From contig JAFDVS010000007.1 of the NCBI GenBank assembly GCA_018268935.1, positions 124,001 through 188,000 of the forward strand: a stretch of 64,000 bases of DNA, written 5' to 3'. This document shows positions 8,248-18,104 of this stretch, one piece after another. Every line of letters begins with the position of its first letter. The stretch's first letter is position 1. The DNA is from Acidobacteriota bacterium (GTDB taxonomy: Bacteria > Acidobacteriota > Terriglobia > Bryobacterales > Bryobacteraceae). The notes beneath the pieces were generated by a model, which was not told where the DNA came from, did not search any database, and was given only the letters and a program-made list of their open reading frames with translations. Made by a program: the position numbers and the translations under genes.

Positions 8248-9752
8248 TGAACGCCACTGACTTCCTGCTGGACGATAAGGACCCGCTTCGAACGGCGCTG
8301 TGGTTTGCAAAGAGCAGCAACACTTATGGCGAGTTGACGGAAGCAGTGGACGCAGTGCTCGCGCATCTGCTCACTCTGGAACTGGCGAAAGGCAGCCGCG
8401 TCGTTCTTGTCGGCGACAATTCGCTGTTCTGGGTGGCTGCTTATCTGGGCACGCTGCGCGCCGGGATGGTGTGTGTGCCGTTGCCGGTTAGCACCTCCCT
8501 CGATGACCTGGCCTATATTCTGCGCATCACCGAAGCACGAGTAGTGTTCGCGGATGCCCGCTTCGCCGTCAAAGCGGGCGTGCAGTTGCAGAGTTGCCAG
8601 GTGGTGACGAATCTCGATGTTTTGTTGCGTCGCCATGCCGTAGCATTGAGGCCGCCAGTGGAGTCAGACGATCTCGCGGCCCTCATGTTCACTTCGGGTT
8701 CCACAGGCAAGCCTCGGGGGGTGATGGTGTCTCACGGCAACATCATCGCCAACACCGAATCCATCATTGAGTACCTCGGACTCAACGCCAGTGACCGCAT
8801 TATGGCTGTTCTGCCGTTCCACTATTGCTTTGGCGCGTCGCTGCTGCACACGCATCTTCGGGCGGGCGGGAGCCTGGTGGTGGAAACCAGCTTCATGTAC
8901 CCCGAACTGCTATTGCAACGCATGTTGGAAACCGAGTGCACCGGATTCGCAGGTGTGCCGAGCCACTATCAGATTCTGCTGCGACACTCGAGCCTGCGCG
9001 CGCGGAGTTTTCCGCACCTGCGCTACATCCAGCAGGCGGGAGGACATCTTCCCGCACACTTGATTCGGGAACTCGCCGATGCATTGCCGGGCGCCCGGGT
9101 GTTCATCATGTACGGCCAGACTGAGGCTACGGCGCGCCTTTCCTATCTGCCCCCTTCGCTGCTGGATTCGAAACTCGGTTCCATCGGCAAAGGCATTCCC
9201 GGCGTCAAGCTGACCGTGGTGCATGAGTCCGGGAGGAGTGTGGTTCCCGGAGAGGTGGGTGAGATTGTGGCTGAAGGCCGGAACATCACGCAAGGTTACT
9301 GGTGCGCACCTGAGGAGTCTGCGCGGTCGTTCCGGGATGGCAGGCTCTACACAGGCGATCTCGCCACCGTCGACGACGAGGGATTCATCTACGTCGCCGG
9401 ACGTTCGGGCGACTTCCTCAAGTGCGGCGGCAAGCGCGTCAGTTGCCGGCGTCTGGAGGATCTTGTGCTGGGTTTTCCGGAGGTGATGGAAGCCGCAGTG
9501 GTAGGAATGCCGGACGAAGTTCTGGTGGAAGCTGTCCGGCTATTTGCAGTCCCTCATGACGGAAACGTCACAGGATTGGAAGAACGCCTGCGGCACTTCT
9601 GCAAGTCGAACCTGGCGCCCGAACTGGTGCCGAAAGAAATCGACTTCCTGCGGGCGCTTCCCAAAAACAGCGCGGGGAAAGTGCTGAAGGAAGTGTTGAA
9701 AGCCCTGCCCCTCTCACAGACGGAATCGCAAGCATGCGTTTCACCGAATTAG
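8247..9752 (+). CDS. AMP-forming acyl-CoA/acyl-ACP ligase
   Basis: ANL-superfamily adenylating enzyme of 501 residues that would activate a carboxylic acid as acyl-AMP and pass it to CoA or the neighbouring ACP. Motifs are LMFTSGSTGKPRG (P-loop, 147-159), YGQTEA (adenine-binding A5), YTGDLATVDDEGFIYVAGRSGDFLKCGG (A7-A8 hinge) and the catalytic Lys in LPKNSAGKVL near the C-terminus. The ATG at 8247 overlaps the previous stop (TGATG), so it is preferred over a TTG one codon earlier. The length is slightly short for a long-chain ligase and similar to ligases of exosortase-A-associated operons. Confidence 0.87.
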   Translation: MNATDFLLDDKDPLRTALWFAKSSNTYGELTEAVDAVLAHLLTLELAKGSRVVLVGDNSLFWVAAYLGTLRAGMVCVPLPVSTSLDDLAYILRITEARVVFADARFAVKAGVQLQSCQVVTNLDVLLRRHAVALRPPVESDDLAALMFTSGSTGKPRGVMVSHGNIIANTESIIEYLGLNASDRIMAVLPFHYCFGASLLHTHLRAGGSLVVETSFMYPELLLQRMLETECTGFAGVPSHYQILLRHSSLRARSFPHLRYIQQAGGHLPAHLIRELADALPGARVFIMYGQTEATARLSYLPPSLLDSKLGSIGKGIPGVKLTVVHESGRSVVPGEVGEIVAEGRNITQGYWCAPEESARSFRDGRLYTGDLATVDDEGFIYVAGRSGDFLKCGGKRVSCRRLEDLVLGFPEVMEAAVVGMPDEVLVEAVRLFAVPHDGNVTGLEERLRHFCKSNLAPELVPKEIDFLRALPKNSAGKVLKEVLKALPLSQTESQACVSPN

Positions 9753-10366
9753 TTCGCGCCCTGCACCGGAGAGTCCGGACCGCCCTGGAAGTGCGCAAGT
9801 ACACACCGACGACGATCGCGCAGTACTTACGCCGGTTTGGGGCCACGATCGGCGAAGGTTGCTTCATTGTGCCCACCAACCTCGGTACTGAGCCGTACCT
9901 GGTGAAGATCGGGAACCATGTCGCCATTGCCGACGGGGTGCTGTTCATGACGCACGACAGCGGGGCATGGGTTTTCCGCGGCGAGGTTCCAGACCTTCAG
10001 GTGTTTGGCCCCATCGTGATCGAAGACAACTGCCTCATCGGCCAGCGTGCCATTCTAGGCCCGAACATCCGGATTGGACCCAACTCGATTGTGGCGGCGG
10101 GATCCGTTGTCCTCTCCGACGTTGCCCCGAACACGCTGGTGATGGGAGTTCCGGCGCGCCCATTCGGTTCCATGGACCGATACCGCGACAAGTGCCTGCA
10201 GAAATGGATGGACCAACGCCCCCCCGGCATCCAGTTGGGAGAAAACGAAACGTGGTGGGAAGCGAGGAACTATCCCGAGAACCGCGACCGCATGCGCAAG
10301 CACCTGCTCGCGCTGTTTCGCGAGCAATTGCGTGGCGAGCCTCCGCAGGTCACCAGTCGCGAATGA
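9734..10366 (+). CDS. Left-handed beta-helix acyltransferase, paralog of the first gene
   Basis: A 210-residue hexapeptide-repeat acyltransferase. The coil region spans about 38-150 (IGEGCFIVP, IGNHVAIADGVLFMTHD, ILGPNIRIGPNSIVAAGSVVLSDV, GVPARP), with His74 as candidate catalytic base. It overlaps the ligase gene by 19 nt, consistent with one transcript. Its close similarity to the 6-614 product over about 130 residues indicates duplication around this locus. The likely role is transfer of the ACP- or CoA-bound acyl group made by the upstream enzymes to a sugar or amino group. Confidence 0.87.
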   Translation: MRFTELVRALHRRVRTALEVRKYTPTTIAQYLRRFGATIGEGCFIVPTNLGTEPYLVKIGNHVAIADGVLFMTHDSGAWVFRGEVPDLQVFGPIVIEDNCLIGQRAILGPNIRIGPNSIVAAGSVVLSDVAPNTLVMGVPARPFGSMDRYRDKCLQKWMDQRPPGIQLGENETWWEARNYPENRDRMRKHLLALFREQLRGEPPQVTSRE

Positions 10367-10386
10367 ATCGACAGGAGTGATGGGTC

Positions 10387-11133
10387 ATGCGGAGATGGAT
10401 CATTCTGGCATGCCTGGTTGTGATCGCGGCGGTCCTCATGCTGATGACAAGACAATCGAAAGAGCCGCATGCGGTGAGCGTAGAGCGGAAGCACGTCGTG
10501 CTTGTGGGCGCATCCATCGGCCGGTTGTGGCGCCTTGAGGAGTGGCCGGCGCGCACCGGCGAAACCTCCTTCACTCTGGAATCCGTCGCGGCGTGGCAGT
10601 TTGACAAGTCGGCAGCGCTCGATGAAGTGCTGATGCGCCCGAAAAGAAAGTTCCACCCGACGCGAACCTACCTCCGCTCCTTGTTTCAACCGCCGCCCAA
10701 ACGCCCCGGCGCCGTCATTCTCAAAGAGTGCTCTTCCTACTTTCCGGGCGACGTGGACGGCTATATGACGAGCATCAGCGAATGGGTTCACCGGCTTCGC
10801 GAGGCGCGGATTCGTCCGATACTGGCGACGGTTGCGCCTGTGACTCAAGCCCGGTCGAAGCGCGATGCAGGCAAGCAGACCGCGTTGCTTGCATTCAACC
10901 GGCGGCTGAGAGCGTACGCGGAGCAGGAGGGGATTCCACTGCTCGACCTGGAAGCTGTTTTGAGGGACGAGGGCGGCGGCTCATTTCTGCGCGATGAATT
11001 CACCAGTGGCGATGGTTCGCATCTCAATGCCACGGCGTATGCGCATCTCGACCGCGAACTCCGCACCCTGCTTTGTGAGTTCTACACGTGCAAAGGAAAA
11101 GGAGAAAACACAACATGTCTGAAGCAGCAGTAG
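10387..11133 (+). CDS. Membrane-anchored SGNH-type hydrolase
   Basis: A 248-residue protein with an N-terminal signal anchor (RRWIILACLVVIAAVLMLM) and an SGNH/GDSL-like domain outside the membrane. VVLVGASIG gives the block I Ser at position 43, and GDGSHLNATAYAHL supplies the block V Asp-x-x-His. The block III Asn is not obvious: VILKECSSYFPG sits in that region. Such enzymes add or remove acetyl groups on cell-wall or capsular polymers, which fits its place between an acyltransferase and a UDP-sugar dehydrogenase. It overlaps the next gene by 19 nt. Substrate unknown. Confidence 0.65.
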   Translation: MRRWIILACLVVIAAVLMLMTRQSKEPHAVSVERKHVVLVGASIGRLWRLEEWPARTGETSFTLESVAAWQFDKSAALDEVLMRPKRKFHPTRTYLRSLFQPPPKRPGAVILKECSSYFPGDVDGYMTSISEWVHRLREARIRPILATVAPVTQARSKRDAGKQTALLAFNRRLRAYAEQEGIPLLDLEAVLRDEGGGSFLRDEFTSGDGSHLNATAYAHLDRELRTLLCEFYTCKGKGENTTCLKQQ

Positions 11134-12440
11134 CGGTCGCAAGCGCGGCCGGGATTCTTTCGGAGAAGATCCGCAATCGCACGGCGAAATGCGGCGTCAT
11201 TGGCTTGGGTTACGTGGGACTGCCCCTTGTGGTGGAACTCGCGGAGGCGGGCTTTCCGGTCACCGGCATCGATCTCAATGTAGACAAAGTGAACCGCATC
11301 AATGAGGGACAATCCTACGTGAAGGACGTACCTACCGAGGCGTTGGCGCGCGTGGTGGAGCAACACAAGGTCCGTGCGACGACTGACTTTTCCGCGCTGG
11401 CTGAAGTCGACACGGTCAACATCTGCGTGCCCACGCCGCTGCGCAAAACCAAGGATCCGGACCTGACCTATGTCGTGGAAGCGGCCAAAGCGGTGGCGGA
11501 GAACCTCCACTCCGGGATGCTGATCATCCTGGAATCGACCACCTATCCGGGAACCACCGACGAACTACTCCTCCCGATGTTCGAACGGACATCGCTCCAA
11601 GCGGGGCGCGATTTCTGGCTCTGCTTTTCCCCGGAGCGAGTAGATCCCGGCAATGCTGTCTATCAAACCCGCAATATCCCCAAAGTGGTGGGAGGAGTCA
11701 CTCCGGCCTGCACGGCAATGGGCGCATTGCTCTACCGCCAGGCACTGCAGTCCGTGGTGCCGGTGAGTTCGGCACGCGTCGCCGAAATGGTGAAGCTGCT
11801 CGAAAACACATTCCGCATGATCAACATCGGCCTGGTGAATGAAATCGCCATGATGTGCGACCGGATGGGCGCCGACGTATGGGAGATCATCGACGCGGCC
11901 GCGACCAAGCCATTCGGCTTCATGCCGTTCTACCCTGGCCCGGGTCTGGGCGGCCACTGTATTCCCATCGATCCGTTCTATCTCTCCTGGAAGTCGCGCC
12001 AGACGGGCTTTGAGCCTCGCTTCATTGAGCTGGCCGGATACATCAACGGGCAGATGCCTCATTTCGTGGTGGGCAAGGTGCAGTCGGCTCTCAACGATCG
12101 CTATCTCCCGCTCAAGGGCTCGAAGATCCACATTCTTGGGGTTGCCTACAAGCGGGACATTGATGATATCCGCGAATCGCCGGCTCTCGATACAATCCAC
12201 CTGCTGCGCAAAGGCGGGGCGCAGGTCACCTATTCTGACCCCTACATCCGTTCAATCCATGAAGACGGTATCGAGATGGAGTCTGTGCCTGTTGAGGCAG
12301 GGATTGCCGGCGCCGATTGCGTGGTGATCATCACGGACCATGCCCTCTTCGACTACAACGCGATTGTGAAGCAAGCCAGGCTGATCGTGGACACGCGCAA
12401 CGCCACCAGGAGCCGCGCCGCGCACGTCATCCGGCTTTGA
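11115..12440 (+). CDS. UDP-sugar 6-dehydrogenase (UDP-GlcNAc/ManNAc dehydrogenase type)
   Basis: NAD-dependent four-electron oxidation of a UDP-hexose (often an N-acetylhexosamine) to its uronic acid, a precursor for capsule or O-antigen. The 441-residue protein has a Rossmann motif GVIGLGYVGLPL (27-38), the STTYPGTT block, FSPERVDPGN, the central-domain NTFRMINIGLVNE, catalytic Cys282 in GGHCIPIDPFY and GVAYKRDIDDIRESPA in the UDP-binding domain. The GGHCIPIDP form is typical of WbpA/WecC-like enzymes rather than of UDP-glucose dehydrogenase. The ATG at 11115 has AAGGAG upstream; an ATG nine codons earlier is less likely. It is the last gene of the operon. Confidence 0.9.
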   Translation: MSEAAVAVASAAGILSEKIRNRTAKCGVIGLGYVGLPLVVELAEAGFPVTGIDLNVDKVNRINEGQSYVKDVPTEALARVVEQHKVRATTDFSALAEVDTVNICVPTPLRKTKDPDLTYVVEAAKAVAENLHSGMLIILESTTYPGTTDELLLPMFERTSLQAGRDFWLCFSPERVDPGNAVYQTRNIPKVVGGVTPACTAMGALLYRQALQSVVPVSSARVAEMVKLLENTFRMINIGLVNEIAMMCDRMGADVWEIIDAAATKPFGFMPFYPGPGLGGHCIPIDPFYLSWKSRQTGFEPRFIELAGYINGQMPHFVVGKVQSALNDRYLPLKGSKIHILGVAYKRDIDDIRESPALDTIHLLRKGGAQVTYSDPYIRSIHEDGIEMESVPVEAGIAGADCVVIITDHALFDYNAIVKQARLIVDTRNATRSRAAHVIRL

Positions 12441-12621
12441 ATCCGGCTGTTCTCCCGAAATTCAACCCACGCCGAAGACGCCCGCACAGGATGCCTCCTC
12501 CGACACCCTGATCGGGACGCACCCGGTCTGTCCCCCGTTGGGACCGGCGGGGCGGGGCGGGCGTCTCGCGGCGTATTACTCCCCGCTGCCTGGGTTCCCT
12601 CCGGGCACACAATTCCCTCTC
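12441..12621. other. Convergent intergenic gap with overlapping short stems
   Basis: There is no gene here. CCGGTC (12523-12528)/GACCGG (12542-12547) and the overlapping GTCCC (12530-12534)/GGGAC (12540-12544) form alternative short stems between the 3' ends of two converging genes. No U-tract follows, so a terminator role is only suggested. Confidence 0.3.
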
Positions 12622-13563
12622 TCAGTTCCCCAACAGCTTCTTCAAAGTTGGCGTAATCGCCTCACCCCAGCGTTCGTAACCGGCTTCTGTCGGATGCAGA
12701 TAGTCGTTCATGATCGCCGGGGCAATGCTCCCATCTGTTTCCAGGAACACCTTGCCTATGTCCATGTAGGTGATGTTGCGCGTGCCATGCAACTTCGCGA
12801 TTTCCCTGTTCACCGCCTCGATCTTGTCACGGGTAGCATCCGGTTTGGCGCCGCGTGGAAAGATGCCAAGCAGCAGGATCTTCGATTGCGGCAGCCGCAG
12901 ATGCAATTCCTCGCAAATCGCCGTTACACCGGCCGCAATCTCTTCCGTGGTGTTGAGGTTCATGTTGTTGGTGCCGATCATCACCATCACCACGCGCGGA
13001 AGAATGCCGTCCACCTCGCCGTGACGCAAACGCCACAACACATTCTCGGTGCGATCCCAACCGTAGCCGATGTTGGTGGCTTTGTATGCTCCAAAGTACT
13101 TCTGATAGCTCAGCGGACCACGGGCGCGCGCATCGGAAGGTTCGCCGCCCCAGAAGTGGGTAATGGAGTCGCCGAGGAGCAGAATGTCGGGCTTCAGCCG
13201 CTGATTTCGCTCTAGAATCGCAAGGTGGCGGGTGGCCCAGTCGTAGTTTTTCCAATCGCGATTCTGCGTCACTTCCACCAGCGTGGAAGGCTGCGGACGG
13301 CCTGCGATGGTGAGCACCGGGCTGGCTTCCGCGTTGCCGGCGGAAAAGACGCGCGCGCGTAATACGCGGCCCACCGGAACGTCGACGGGGCCAAAGTAGA
13401 CACCCGCCGACTTATCCGGATCGCGATCTTCAAACGTGTAGCGAATCACCGCGCCCGGCGTCGCGCTTTCCAGCACGACACGCGAGTCCGGGAGATAGCG
13501 GAAGGCCGGCGGCGCGACCTCCGCTAATAGGGCGAGACTGGTGTAGAGCCAAAGCAGGTGCAT
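12622..13563 (-). CDS. Secreted GDSL/SGNH esterase with N-terminal Ig-like (chitobiase C-terminal type) domain
   Basis: A 313-residue exported hydrolase. A short signal peptide (MHLLWLYTSLALLAEV) precedes a CHB_HEX-like module (about 25-105; SATPGAVIRYTFEDRDPD). The SGNH domain follows: ILLLGDSITHFWGG is block I with the Ser nucleophile, NIGYGWDRTENVLWR is block II, MIGTNNMNL is block III and DYLHPTEAGYERW gives Asp-x-x-His. The type resembles platelet-activating-factor-acetylhydrolase-like carbohydrate esterases that deacetylate glycans. It starts 6 nt after the stop of the aspartate-semialdehyde dehydrogenase gene, so the two are probably cotranscribed although functionally unrelated. Confidence 0.82.
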   Translation of the reverse strand: MHLLWLYTSLALLAEVAPPAFRYLPDSRVVLESATPGAVIRYTFEDRDPDKSAGVYFGPVDVPVGRVLRARVFSAGNAEASPVLTIAGRPQPSTLVEVTQNRDWKNYDWATRHLAILERNQRLKPDILLLGDSITHFWGGEPSDARARGPLSYQKYFGAYKATNIGYGWDRTENVLWRLRHGEVDGILPRVVMVMIGTNNMNLNTTEEIAAGVTAICEELHLRLPQSKILLLGIFPRGAKPDATRDKIEAVNREIAKLHGTRNITYMDIGKVFLETDGSIAPAIMNDYLHPTEAGYERWGEAITPTLKKLLGN

Positions 13564-13569
13564 GGCGCT

Positions 13570-14685
13570 TTAGGCGATCAGGATGCGAAGCATGCGGCGG
13601 AGGGGTTCGGCGGCGCCCCACAGCAGTTGGTCGCCGATGGTGAACGCGCCGAGGTACTCCGGCCCCATGGCAAGCTTGCGGATGCGGCCCACGGGGATGG
13701 TGAGCGTGCCTGTCACCGCCACTGGAGTCAACCCTTGCAGGGTGGCTTCCCGTGTATTGGGCACCACTTTGACCCATTCGTGATCGGCGGCAATCATCGC
13801 TTCCACATCGGCCAGCGGCACATCCTTCTTCAGCTTGAAGGTGAGCGCCTGGCTGTGGCAGCGCATCGCGCCGATACGGACACAGAAACCATCGACGGGA
13901 ATCGGAGGCTTCTGGTCGAGAATCTTGTTTGTCTCGGCCATACCCTTCCATTCTTCCTTGGACATTCCGTTCCCAAGATCCTTGTCGATCCAGGGAATAA
14001 TGGAGCCGCCCAGCGGAACGCCGAAGTTTGCCACTTCGTCGCCTGCAAGCGCACGCTGTTTGGCCGCCACCATCCGGTCGATCTCGAGAATTGCGGACTT
14101 GGGATCGCGGAGCAGCGCCGCCACTTCGGCATGCAAGGTGCCGTACTGCGTGAGCAACTCGCGCATATGCTTGGCCCCGCCGCCCGATGCGGCCTGATAG
14201 GTTTGGGTGCTCATCCATTCGACAAGCCCGGCCTTGTAGAGCGCGCCGACGCCCATCAACATGCAGCTCACGGTACAATTGCCGCCAATCCAGTTCTTGC
14301 CGCCGCGTGCGAGTGCCGCATCGATCACCGGCTTGTTGGTGGGATCGAGAATGATCACGGCGTTGTCAGCCATACGAAGCGTGGAAGCAGCGTCAATCCA
14401 GTGGCCGTTCCAACCGCCGTCACGGAGCTTCTGGAATACCGCCGTGGTGTAGTCGCCGCCCTGCGCGGAGATCAGAATGTCGCAGGCGGAGAGGGCCTTG
14501 GTGTCATAGGCATCGAGGAGTGTAGTCTCATGGGTGGCAAACTTCGGAGCCTTCCCGCCGGCGTCGCTTGTGCTGAAGAACACCGGATCAATGAGAGCAA
14601 AATCATTTTCGGCTTGCATGCGGTCCATAAGGACGGAGCCAACCATGCCCCGCCAACCTATGAGACCAACGGATTTCCTTGACAT
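13570..14685 (-). CDS. asd: Aspartate-semialdehyde dehydrogenase
   Basis: NADPH-dependent reduction of L-aspartyl-4-phosphate to aspartate semialdehyde (EC 1.2.1.11), the branch point to lysine, diaminopimelate, threonine and methionine. The 371-residue length and the start [20 protein letters not shown] match the proteobacterial-type enzyme. Catalytic Cys137 lies in [10 protein letters not shown], with AASTLRM and the substrate-binding R-I-G-A-M-R-C-H-S block near residue 265. It is transcribed divergently from the cytochrome gene at 14814, with a 128-bp gap holding both promoters. Confidence 0.92.
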   Translation of the reverse strand: MSRKSVGLIGWRGMVGSVLMDRMQAENDFALIDPVFFSTSDAGGKAPKFATHETTLLDAYDTKALSACDILISAQGGDYTTAVFQKLRDGGWNGHWIDAASTLRMADNAVIILDPTNKPVIDAALARGGKNWIGGNCTVSCMLMGVGALYKAGLVEWMSTQTYQAASGGGAKHMRELLTQYGTLHAEVAALLRDPKSAILEIDRMVAAKQRALAGDEVANFGVPLGGSIIPWIDKDLGNGMSKEEWKGMAETNKILDQKPPIPVDGFCVRIGAMRCHSQALTFKLKKDVPLADVEAMIAADHEWVKVVPNTREATLQGLTPVAVTGTLTIPVGRIRKLAMGPEYLGAFTIGDQLLWGAAEPLRRMLRILIA

Positions 14686-14813
14686 TCATCTATTTTGCCA
14701 TTGTGGTGCGTGCCGGTGAGAGTACACCCGGTCAGTCCTATGGTAGGGGCATGGGCGTTCCTGCTCGAAGCTTTGGCCCCATGATAAACTTCACAGGGAG
14801 AATTTCCGCAAGC

Positions 14814-16709
14814 ATGGCCGTTTCCGTTGCCATCCGTCTATTTTCGAAGGTGTGTCTGTCGCTGGGCTGCTGGCTGGTTCTGTGCACTGCCATCCCGTGC
14901 CTCACCATGGCCGCTGATCCGGCAGCGCTCAAGGCCGATGCGGAAGGGTACTTCCGTGATCGCGTAACGCCGTTTATCAATACCTATTGCATCGCCTGCC
15001 ATCAGAACCGGCGGCCGACGCGGGCGGGAGTAAATTTCTCGCCGGCGCTCAAAGCTCCCGGTCACGCGGCTTTCACCGATCAGTGGAAGAGAGCGGCCGC
15101 CAGAGTGAAGGCGCATGACATGCCGCCCAAAAACGCGCCCCAGCCGAACGATGCGGACCGGCAGATGTTCGCCGAGTGGATGACCAAGCTGAAATACCTC
15201 AGCCAGAAAGATCCGGGACCCTTCCTTATCCGGCGGCTGACGAAAACCGAATACGGCAACACGCTGCGGGATCTGTTTGGCGTCGAACCGTCGATTGCCG
15301 ATGGACTGCCGGATGAAGTCAGCGGCGAAGGGTATCTGAATTCGCTTTCGGCGCTCCAGTTGGAGCAGTACCTGAAGATCGCGGATCAGGTGTTGCGCTC
15401 CACGCCACCGGCAATCCAGAAGCGGCTGTTCGGCCCACCTTCCGCGGCGACGCGGGAGGTCGCGCGGGCCCTGGCAACGAAAGCCTACCGCCGGCCGCCG
15501 TCGGATGCGGAGTTGGACAAACTGATTGAGGCATACGACCTGGGAAGACGCAACAATCTGGCCCACCCGCAGGCGCTTCACTTGATGATCAAGGCCATTC
15601 TGGTGTCCCCTCAGTTCCTCTTTATTACTCCTGCTGAAGAACCCGGGGTGAGCAGCGGAATCGTTCCGCTGGATGACTACCAACTCGCTTCGCGTTTGTC
15701 CTATCTGTTGTGGGCCACCATGCCTGACGATGAACTGATGGCGCTGGCGAAAAAGGGAGCGCTGCATGAGCCGGCGGTTCTGGATGCGCAGGTGCTTCGC
15801 TTGCTCAAGGATCCTCGCTCGCGTGCACTGTTCGACGGATTCGGTGCACAGTGGCTGGGCGTGGGAGGATTGAAGCGCCAGGTCTTCGATCCGGCACTGT
15901 TTCCACAGATGACGGCGCAGATGCGCACAGCAATGTATGAGGAAGCGCGCCTGTTTTTCCAAAGCATCGTGCGCGAGAACAACAGCATCGTCCGCTTCGT
16001 GGATGGCGATTACACCTATCTCAATGCAACGCTCGCTCCGATATACGGGCTGGAGAAGAGCGTCACCGGGCCCGGAATGCGGAGGGTCCAACTGAACGAT
16101 GGCAATCGCGGGGGAATTCTGGGCATGCCGGGCGTCCTGGCAGGAACATCCTTCCCCAATCGCACCAGCGCGGTGAAGCGTGGCGTGTGGGTGTTGGAAC
16201 AAGTCCTGGGCGACCATGTGCCGGCTGCCCCGCCCAACGTGCCGGCGCTGGATCAACAGGACCAGGCGGCTGTCGCAAACCTGACTCTGCGTGAGCGCAC
16301 GGAACTGCATCGCACCAATCCGGTCTGCGCCAATTGCCATCGGATTCTCGACCCGATCGGGTTCGGCTTGGAGAACTTCGATGCCATCGGGCGCTGGCGC
16401 GACCGGGACAGCAACGGGAAGCCAATTGATGCGGCAGGCGAGTTGCCGGGCGGAGAGCGTTTTTCGCGCCCCAAGGATCTGAAAGTCATCATCGCCGCGC
16501 GAACCGAAGCACTCACCCGGAACCTGATAGAGAAACTGCTCGCGTACGCGTTGGGCCGCCGGTTGGAAGGCTATGACGAGATTGTTGTGGATAACCTGAC
16601 GCAGGCGGTCGTTGCGGATGGGCACCGCATGCAGACACTGATCAAGGGGGTGGTTATGAGTTATCCCTTCACGCATCGTAGAATCGGAAGAAAAGAGGAT
16701 CTCCCATGA
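14814..16709 (+). CDS. Planctomycete-type cytochrome c / DUF1587-DUF1592-DUF1588 protein
   Basis: Secreted heme protein of about 631 residues. A signal peptide precedes a PSCyt1-type motif CIACH (59-63), a DUF1587 segment ([21 protein letters not shown]), DUF1595 ([19 protein letters not shown]), DUF1592 ([21 protein letters not shown]), DUF1588 with a second CxxCH ([22 protein letters not shown]) and C-terminal DUF1585 ([17 protein letters not shown]). The ATG at 14814 gives a clean signal peptide; in-frame ATGs at 14679 and 14781 would add up to 45 non-signal residues. It overlaps the DUF1552 gene by 4 nt. This pair is frequent in Planctomycetes and Acidobacteria, but its biochemical role is not established. 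Confidence 0.85.
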   Translation: MAVSVAIRLFSKVCLSLGCWLVLCTAIPCLTMAADPAALKADAEGYFRDRVTPFINTYCIACHQNRRPTRAGVNFSPALKAPGHAAFTDQWKRAAARVKAHDMPPKNAPQPNDADRQMFAEWMTKLKYLSQKDPGPFLIRRLTKTEYGNTLRDLFGVEPSIADGLPDEVSGEGYLNSLSALQLEQYLKIADQVLRSTPPAIQKRLFGPPSAATREVARALATKAYRRPPSDAELDKLIEAYDLGRRNNLAHPQALHLMIKAILVSPQFLFITPAEEPGVSSGIVPLDDYQLASRLSYLLWATMPDDELMALAKKGALHEPAVLDAQVLRLLKDPRSRALFDGFGAQWLGVGGLKRQVFDPALFPQMTAQMRTAMYEEARLFFQSIVRENNSIVRFVDGDYTYLNATLAPIYGLEKSVTGPGMRRVQLNDGNRGGILGMPGVLAGTSFPNRTSAVKRGVWVLEQVLGDHVPAAPPNVPALDQQDQAAVANLTLRERTELHRTNPVCANCHRILDPIGFGLENFDAIGRWRDRDSNGKPIDAAGELPGGERFSRPKDLKVIIAARTEALTRNLIEKLLAYALGRRLEGYDEIVVDNLTQAVVADGHRMQTLIKGVVMSYPFTHRRIGRKEDLP

Positions 16710-18094
16710 GCAAAAGCGCAAAGATCAACCGGCGAACTTGCCTGAAGGGTCTGGGTGTTTCCCTCGGCCTGCCCCTCATGGAGTCCATGGGTTGGGCCGA
16801 CACCCCAAAGGGCAAGCCCTATAAGCCCCCGGTGCGTCTGGGATTCATGTACATGCCGCACGGTGTGATCATGGATCAATTCTGGCCGAAGGATGCGGAG
16901 AGTTTTCGCACGTCGCCACCGCCGGCGCTCCAATCGCTGCGTCCCGTGCTGGATCAGTGTCTGATGATGAAGGGGATCTCCGGCGTTGCGATTGCACCGT
17001 TTAATGGGGCTCCGCACGCGCTCGAATTATCTACCTGGCTTACGGCGACGTTGCCTGCCGCCGATAAGCGGGCCGAGATCCATATCGCTATCTCCGCGGA
17101 TCAGATTGCCGCCAACCACGTAGGAGCTTTCACCACGCTGCCGTCGTTGGAACTGGCCACGATGCCGCAGACGTGGAAGGAAAATCAGGAAGGCCTGAAC
17201 GAGGGCTACTACTCGCACTGCAGCTTCCGCTCTCCCACCCAGGCGATGCCGGCCGAGGTCAATCCACGCAACGTGCTGTATCGCCTGTTCCACAAAGAGG
17301 ATGAAGCGAAAGGTGCGGGCCGCGAGTCGTCTCCGGTCAATGCCCTGGATCGAAGCCTGTTGGACATCGTATTGGGAGGCGCCAGGGATCTGCGGCGAAC
17401 CTTGCCGACTTCCGACCAACAGAAGTTGGATGAATACCTGGACAGTGTCCGCTCCGTGGAGCGGCGCATCGCGGCCACCGAGTATCGCCGCAAAGAGGCG
17501 GCATTGGAGAAGGCCGGCCTCCGATCGAGCCAACGTCATGCCTCCGATTCGCCGCCGATCGAGATCCGGATTCCGGATGGCGATAAGCGCAGTGAGTACA
17601 TGCAGGTGATGTGCGATCTGAACATATTGGCATTTCAGACCGACACCACGCGGGTCAGTACGTACATCGGCTCGACACCGAATGGGGCATCGTATCCGGA
17701 ACTGGGATTCCCTGACCAGCATCACTCGAACACGCATCACAACAACGAACCGGAGAAGGTTCGAAAAGTCGCCATGATTACGGAGTTCAACATTGCGCAG
17801 TTCGCCTATATGGTGAAGAAGATGCACAGCCTGCGGGAAGCGGACGGCACGTTGCTGGACAACTGCATCATGATGTGGGGCTCAGGCCTGGAGGACGGGA
17901 ATAAGCATACGCGCGAGAATCTACCCTTCGTGATTGCGGGCAAAGGAGGCGGTTCGATCAAAACGGGACGTTTCCTGCCGGATACAAAGGGGAATCAGGG
18001 GGATCTGCTGACCACGCTGCTCGCTTGCGCAGGGATACCGATAGACCGGCCCGTTGGCATCGCGACAAAGCAGATCGAGGAGATCAAGGCTTAG
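16706..18094 (+). CDS. DUF1552 protein, Tat-exported
   Basis: Partner of the preceding cytochrome. The 462-residue product has a twin-arginine-type leader ([22 protein letters not shown]) and the DUF1552 body: [32 protein letters not shown], the [13 protein letters not shown] helix, and a C-terminal [25 protein letters not shown]...[10 protein letters not shown]1552 resembles the alkaline-phosphatase-like fold of DUF1501 proteins, which suggests a periplasmic metal-dependent function, but no reaction is proven. Translation is coupled to the upstream gene through an ATGA overlap. Confidence 0.85.
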   Translation: MSKSAKINRRTCLKGLGVSLGLPLMESMGWADTPKGKPYKPPVRLGFMYMPHGVIMDQFWPKDAESFRTSPPPALQSLRPVLDQCLMMKGISGVAIAPFNGAPHALELSTWLTATLPAADKRAEIHIAISADQIAANHVGAFTTLPSLELATMPQTWKENQEGLNEGYYSHCSFRSPTQAMPAEVNPRNVLYRLFHKEDEAKGAGRESSPVNALDRSLLDIVLGGARDLRRTLPTSDQQKLDEYLDSVRSVERRIAATEYRRKEAALEKAGLRSSQRHASDSPPIEIRIPDGDKRSEYMQVMCDLNILAFQTDTTRVSTYIGSTPNGASYPELGFPDQHHSNTHHNNEPEKVRKVAMITEFNIAQFAYMVKKMHSLREADGTLLDNCIMMWGSGLEDGNKHTRENLPFVIAGKGGGSIKTGRFLPDTKGNQGDLLTTLLACAGIPIDRPVGIATKQIEEIKA

Positions 18095-18104
18095 GCATCA
18101 GGGG

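Noticed and set aside
13558..14682. 374-codon plus-strand frame
   Set aside because: It is exactly opposite the aspartate-semialdehyde dehydrogenase gene and has no supporting features.
14838..16721. 627-codon open frame on the minus strand
   Set aside because: It lies entirely opposite the cytochrome/DUF1592 gene, which has two CxxCH motifs and known domains; the antisense frame shows no recognisable domain.
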